A stretch of DNA of 64,000 nt. It comes from Buxus sempervirens. Taxonomy: Eukaryota; Streptophyta; Magnoliopsida; Buxales; Buxaceae. The DNA lies in assembly GCA_947561395.2 (NCBI GenBank), contig OX387190.1, positions 9,418,858 through 9,482,857 of the forward strand, written 5' to 3'. Below, piece by piece: positions 59,622 through 64,000 of this stretch. Below the pieces are notes generated by a model. That model did no database searches. It was not told where the DNA came from and saw nothing but the letters and a program-made list of their open reading frames with translations. Made by a program: the position numbers and the translations under genes. Numbering within the stretch: position 1 is the stretch's first letter; each line of letters begins with the position of its first letter.

Positions 59622-60346
59622 ATTGGAGCAAATGGTCAAGTCTTATTTTCAAACAATTTATCAATACCAGCCCCAATGGAACAGGATGGAGCTCAATGGT
59701 TTAATACCGCAGAAAATTACTGTAGCTCAAAATGCTTTGATAGCCCACATTCCACCCTCATCTGAAATATGGAAGGCTATCCAAATTCTTGGTCACCTCA
59801 AATCTCCTGGTCCTGATGGGTACCAGGGAATATTCTACAAAACTTATTGGGAGACCGTTAATTCCAAGGTTATTCAAGATGTTCAAGAATTTTTCAAGTC
59901 TGGCACTCTTCCTCAAAAGGTGAATCACACTTACATCTCTCTTATTCCAAAGACACCTCATCCTCATACTTTAAAAGACTATAGGCCTATCAGTTTATGC
60001 AATTTCTTGTACAAAGTTATCTCAAAAATTCTGGTCAACAGAATTAGGCCTCTCTTGTCTAATATTATATCTCCACACCAATCTGCTTTTGTGCCTAACA
60101 GATCAATCCAGGACAACATCCTCATTAATCATGAGGTGTTTCATCGGTTCAAGAAGAAGAGGAAAAGAAAAACAAAACCAAAAGGTAAGACAGCTTTAAG
60201 TGCAAATAGAGGTATGTTCACGCTTAAATTAGATTTCTCTCAGGCATATGACAGATTAAGCTGGTCTTTCCTTCAATCTACGTTGTATGCTCATGGTTTT
60301 AATGCGGCTGTGGTTGCCTTGATAATGGAATGTGTTACATCTGTGA
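59622..60346 (+). mobile_element. L1 LINE, reverse transcriptase part 1
   Basis: The open frame carries HLKSPGPDGYQGIFYKTYWE, YISLIPKTPHPHTLKDYRPI, SLCNFLYKVISKILVNR, HQSAFVPNRSIQDNI and LDFSQAYDRLSW (motif A). It runs without stops to the solo LTR that interrupts it at 60347. On the left the L1 continues for an unknown short distance across the hAT nest (to about 53085), since the ATTGGAGC duplication joins the two sides. Confidence 0.9.
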
Positions 60347-60449
60347 TGTAAGCACCTCATTTTTGCGCTCCCGAAAGAGCCGGAAATGCAAACCCTAAAT
60401 AGAAAGTCAAACCATAAGGGATGAAAATTTGACCTTTTGATCAAGTGAT

Positions 60450-60850
60450 AATTGGCCACCTTGCTTTATCTAAGTGGATAGGGAATCCCGACACGACTCC
60501 AACGCAACTGGGTTCGCAGGAATCGGAGTCCAGATAAAGGTTATGCGGGCGGCCAAACTTAAGGAAGAGCCGAGAGTTGACTTTTCCTCGAATTCCGTGC
60601 CAAGTACCTTGCTCTATACCAGTGGATAGGGAATCCCGACACGACTCCAATGCAACTGGGTTCGCAGGAATCGAAGTCCAGATAAAGGTTCTAAGGGCAG
60701 TCAAACTTAAGAGAAGGCCAAAAGTTGACTTTTCCTCGAACACTGTGCCAAGTGTTTAGCTCTATGTCATTAAATAGAGGGCTCCGATACGAGTTTAACG
60801 CAATTGAGTTTGCTCAAATCGGAGTTCGGATGAAGGAGATATGATCTGTC
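60450..60850 (+). repeat. Three tandem units of about 148 bp in LTR-D
   Basis: AGTGGATAGGGAATCCCGAC recurs at 60473 and 60621, with a more diverged third copy near 60767. Each unit contains a GGTTCGCAGGAATCG-like word and ends with GTTGACTTTTCCTCGAA-like sequence. Confidence 0.88.
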
Positions 60851-61053
60851 GAAGCTTCCGAGCAGCAAAGCTGGAAGCTGCACACGTGGCGCAAGAACTG
60901 CACACGTGGCGACAAACACAGCAAAATATCTCAGGGACTAAATCTTAAATATCAAAAATTCGTACGGGCGATCCGTAGATATCCAAAAGTGTCAAATCGG
61001 TCAAATCGGTCGAATCGGTCAAGTCGAAGGGCAAATCCGTAATTTTTCGATTT

Positions 61054-61300
61054 GTATCCGGTCAACTATACCGGATACACTGGCTCCCCTTCATATCCGG
61101 ACTTGAAGGCCGGATATAAGAAGATTCTCGCGCGAGATCCGCACCGATCGCCCGACAAATTCGCGGCGGCATTAATTTTCTGAATGATTATGTTTTGTAT
61201 CCGGCATTGAAGACTGGATACAAAGAGGCTTCTGTGTAACCGGCCATGAAGGTCGGATATGAAGGGCACTTAGTGTATCCGGCCTGAGTTGCCGGATACA
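61054..61300 (+). repeat. Five TATCCGG...CCGGATA hairpins in LTR-D
   Basis: Units such as TATCCGGACTTGAAGGCCGG lie at about 61054, 61094, 61197, 61237 and 61275; each has arms of 6-9 bp and a short loop. Three more related hairpins lie at 62155-62260 beyond the TATA box. Confidence 0.88.
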
Positions 61301-63328
61301 TTAAGTTGCCTATAAAAAGGAAACAGTAGCCTGATTTCCGGGGTTGGCTTTCTTTTGGCTGTTTCCATCTCTTCTCCCCCACTGCACCTGGTCCGAAACC
61401 TCCCACTTTAACCCCTCCTTGTACCCTAAGTCCCCCAAGTCCCACCTAAAGGCCATCCTACCCCTCCCCACTCCTTTCCTCCACACTTGGCAAACTTGAA
61501 GGAGAGGAAGAAGCTGCTGTTGCTGTGGGAAGGTGCTGCTCCGGCCTGTGTGCCTGCTTCAAGGAGAAGACTCCACACTTCAAGGGGCTTCAAAACCCCA
61601 AGGTATTGTTCCTTGGCATGTTTTAATCAACATATATTAAAATGAGCATCTCTCGAGCATGATATAATATTTTTTGTCAAAGTATGTTTCACATGGCTTA
61701 TTTTGGTTATTTTGTTTGCATGGAGGAGCATGTTCCTCCATTTTGATCATCTATCTAATGTAACCCCATGTAATTCCCCCCATTATCCCTTCTCTTATTC
61801 GTTTGCTTCATTCATTACCATGCTCATGATGTTTGGTTTTAATCAACTTTGAAGGTTGGTTTTAACATACTTTCAAGCCCACGAAATATGCATGCACATG
61901 TATATGGAAGTCCCATTTGCATGCTCCCTTTACGTGCTAACTTAGATGATTTTCGTGCCCCATGAGGCCCGTCCAAGTGGTTTGGGTGTTGTTGATGGAA
62001 GGAGTCACATGAGGAGACCAAGAGATGAGGTGATCCCTCATCTCCAGCACCAACGTGGGCTCACACAGGAGCCCACATAATCCCTGGAACATCCCAAGAA
62101 GCATAAAAACCCAACCCCACTGCCAAAAATCCGAAAACAGGCTTCTGTGCATTGATCCGGCAACTCAGGCCGGATCAACATAAGCCTGCGTGTAGCCGGC
62201 AATAGAGGCCGGATACACAGAGACCCATGTGTAACCGGCATCTCAGGCCGGCTACACTGCCAGAATGTTGTTTTTGCCATTTTTGTGATTTTGTGCAATA
62301 TTTTGAATTGTTTGATTAAATCCGGGCGAACCAGTAGGGTTTCCGGGTCACCCGGAAACCCAAAATGGGCCATGGACCGACCCGGTCCAAATTGATTTCC
62401 GGTGGGCCTTCCAACGGGGCCCACCAAGCCCGACAAACCCATTTCTGCTAAATAAAGATAAAATCAATCCATTTGAGTGGGTCATACCATTGGGGGCCCA
62501 CCCAAGCCCAATTTTGAAGCATCTTGATCTAGACTTAGATGTGGTTTGGCCGAGACCATGGGCAGGGCCTGTCGGGCCCACTAAGCCCATTAAACCAAAC
62601 AAGATTAGGGTTTTCAAACCCTAAGTCAGGAAATCTTGGGTTTTCAAGCCCAAGCCCAGGTAGAAGGCCCCAAGCCCAACACTTGGCCATTTTGACACAG
62701 ATAAGCAAGATAATCAAAACTACTTGGCAACCAACTGTGGGGCCCACTCAAGAGCCCACAAACAATCCCGGCCCACTTGTGCATAGAAATCACTTAAATA
62801 ATCAAACGGGAATTTAAATAAAATCAATCCACTTAAACCAAAGCCCAAAGGGTCTCTCAGGGTTAGATTGAGGCCCACCAAGGGACATGTGGGCTCAACC
62901 AAGCCCACCAAGGAATCCGCGGGCCTTCCAACGGGGCCCGCCCATGCAGACTCATCTCACTTTAAGCTAAAGAAGATAAAATCAAGTAAAGGGACCCACA
63001 CCACTTTGGCGGTCCCGCCAGACTTAATCAAATTGAATGTTGGAATAGGAATCGGGTGAGTGAGAGACCAGAGTTGACTCAAACCAGGGAGACCTATGGG
63101 ACCCGTCATGTGACGAGGTGGACTGGGGTGTCTACAGACTTCCCCAGACCGCAACCGAGAACTTACTTAAAATCTCTAAAGCCGCAGACCAAGCCTTAGT
63201 AGAAGAACTTAGGCACCCAGGTGTCTGCCTGCACCCCATCAGGCAGTGGCGACTCCAAACAAATCCCGAGGCACGCATCGCTTTGTGTGCGCCTCGTCAT
63301 GTGACCGAAATCGGGTGCGCACATGTGA

Positions 63329-64000
63329 CATATAGTGTTTTACTGAATGGTACGCCCGTGGGGAATTTCCCTGCTTCGTGTGGTGTCAGACAAGGTGATC
63401 GCCTCTCTCCCTATCTATCTATCTATCTTATGCCAACAAGTTTTATCTCTTGCTATCTGTCGTGCTCAATCTGATGGGAGATTTCAGGGTATTACTTTGA
63501 GAAAGGGTGGGATGTCCTTGAATCATCTAATGTATGCCGATGATGTATTTATTTATGGCCACACTTCTGAGCGCGAGGCACACCCTTTGAGTAGATTGCT
63601 ACACCAATATTTCATAGAATCTAGTCAGGTCATTAACAAAGACAAATCGGCCTTATTTTTCAGCAGCAATACAACCACTCAAAGAAAAGTGAAGATCTGT
63701 TCAATGTTGGGGATTCAAGGCAAAAAACGAGTGGATAAATACCTTGGCTTACTGATCTTGGCAAGAAGACCTAAGGCTAAAGACTATGAGGAGCTGCTCA
63801 ACAAGATCTCGGCTCGCTTGGCTGGGTGGAAATCTCTCCTATTGAACCAAATGGGTAAAATTGTTTTGATTAATTCTATCATTTCTTCCCAACCAATGCA
63901 TTACATGAACTGCTTCTCACTCCCTCAGGACACTGTAAGTAAGATTGATGGTATGACTCGAGGTTTTTTCTGGAAGAAAAATAAGGATGACAGTCGGGCA
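63329..64000 (+). mobile_element. L1 LINE, reverse transcriptase part 2
   Basis: Resumes directly with YSVLLNGTPVGNFPASCGVR and QGDRLSPYL (motif B). A (CTAT)5 run at 63409-63428 shifts the frame. The next frame has MYADDVFIYG (motif C at 63533-63544), then DKYLGLLILARRPKAKDYEE, ARLAGWKSLLLNQMGKIVLI and MTRGFFWKKNKDD, running off the window. A recent-looking copy apart from the frame shift and the solo LTR. Confidence 0.92.

Larger units (their letters stand above)
60347..63323 (+). mobile_element. Solo LTR of a Gypsy-type element (LTR-D) inside the L1
   Basis: Starts TGTAAGCACC and ends GGGTGCGCACA, flanked by a perfect duplication TGTGA (60342-60346, 63324-63328). TATA box at 61311-61318. 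It holds three units of about 148 bp (60450-60850) and hairpin clusters before (61054-61300) and after (62155-62260) the TATA box. The GGCGACTCC word near 63250 is common in Tat-type Gypsy LTRs. No coding part; 2,977 bp. Confidence 0.88.

Overview
The window looks like nuclear DNA of a flowering plant with a large, repeat-filled genome. The only host gene I can support is the 5' part of a plant CLC-type chloride channel/exchanger gene on the minus strand, closest by motif memory to CLC-c. Almost everything else is transposable elements sitting in and around its very long introns. The species cannot be fixed from sequence alone. The AT-rich introns, RTE and L1 LINEs, long solo LTRs and abundant hAT elements fit a TE-rich dicot or magnoliid better than a grass.

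CLC gene, read right to left: a TATA-like box at about 53.02 kb; a probable 5' UTR exon 52990-52663; a second exon 47812-47507 holding the ATG at 47694; then coding exons 29309-29109, 27609-27432 and 13596-13334. Codon phases join cleanly. The 276 codons seen include the GSGIP and GKEGP pore motifs. Introns are about 4.9, 18.2, 1.5, 13.8 and more than 13.3 kb; the remaining exons lie off the left end.

Left part (1-13 kb, intron 4): an RTE LINE piece, a broken Copia element (971-3806), a Mutator-type MITE (5232-5579), two 5'-truncated L1 insertions, and a 3.3 kb solo Gypsy-type LTR (7047-10394). Intron 3 (13.6-27.4 kb) holds an L1 on the minus strand that was hit by another L1, by a degenerate 5 kb hAT element (15793-20780) and by a Tourist-like element swollen with ACC/CAT repeats; further on are an LTR end, a 165-bp tandem duplication and an RTE reverse transcriptase. 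Intron 1 (29.3-47.5 kb) holds a solo LTR nested inside another solo LTR (29915-36797), a MITE, L1 and RTE pieces, a Harbinger relic and a third, different hAT pseudogene (42.85-45.7 kb) next to a 500-bp purine tract.

Right part (53-64 kb): an L1 just upstream of the CLC promoter carries a Russian-doll nest: a small hAT-type MITE (53134-59621), inside it a Mutator-type MITE (53341-59499), inside that a nearly whole 5.7 kb hAT transposon (53559-59299). Each layer has its own target-site duplication. The same L1 is split again by a 3 kb solo LTR (60347-63323). The central hAT encodes a transposase of about 1,060 residues with an unusual C-terminal extension. It also has a leader array of roughly 159-bp units around a short palindrome, which is shared with the old copy at 15.8-20.8 kb. 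I judge this hAT family to be the most interesting object in the window.
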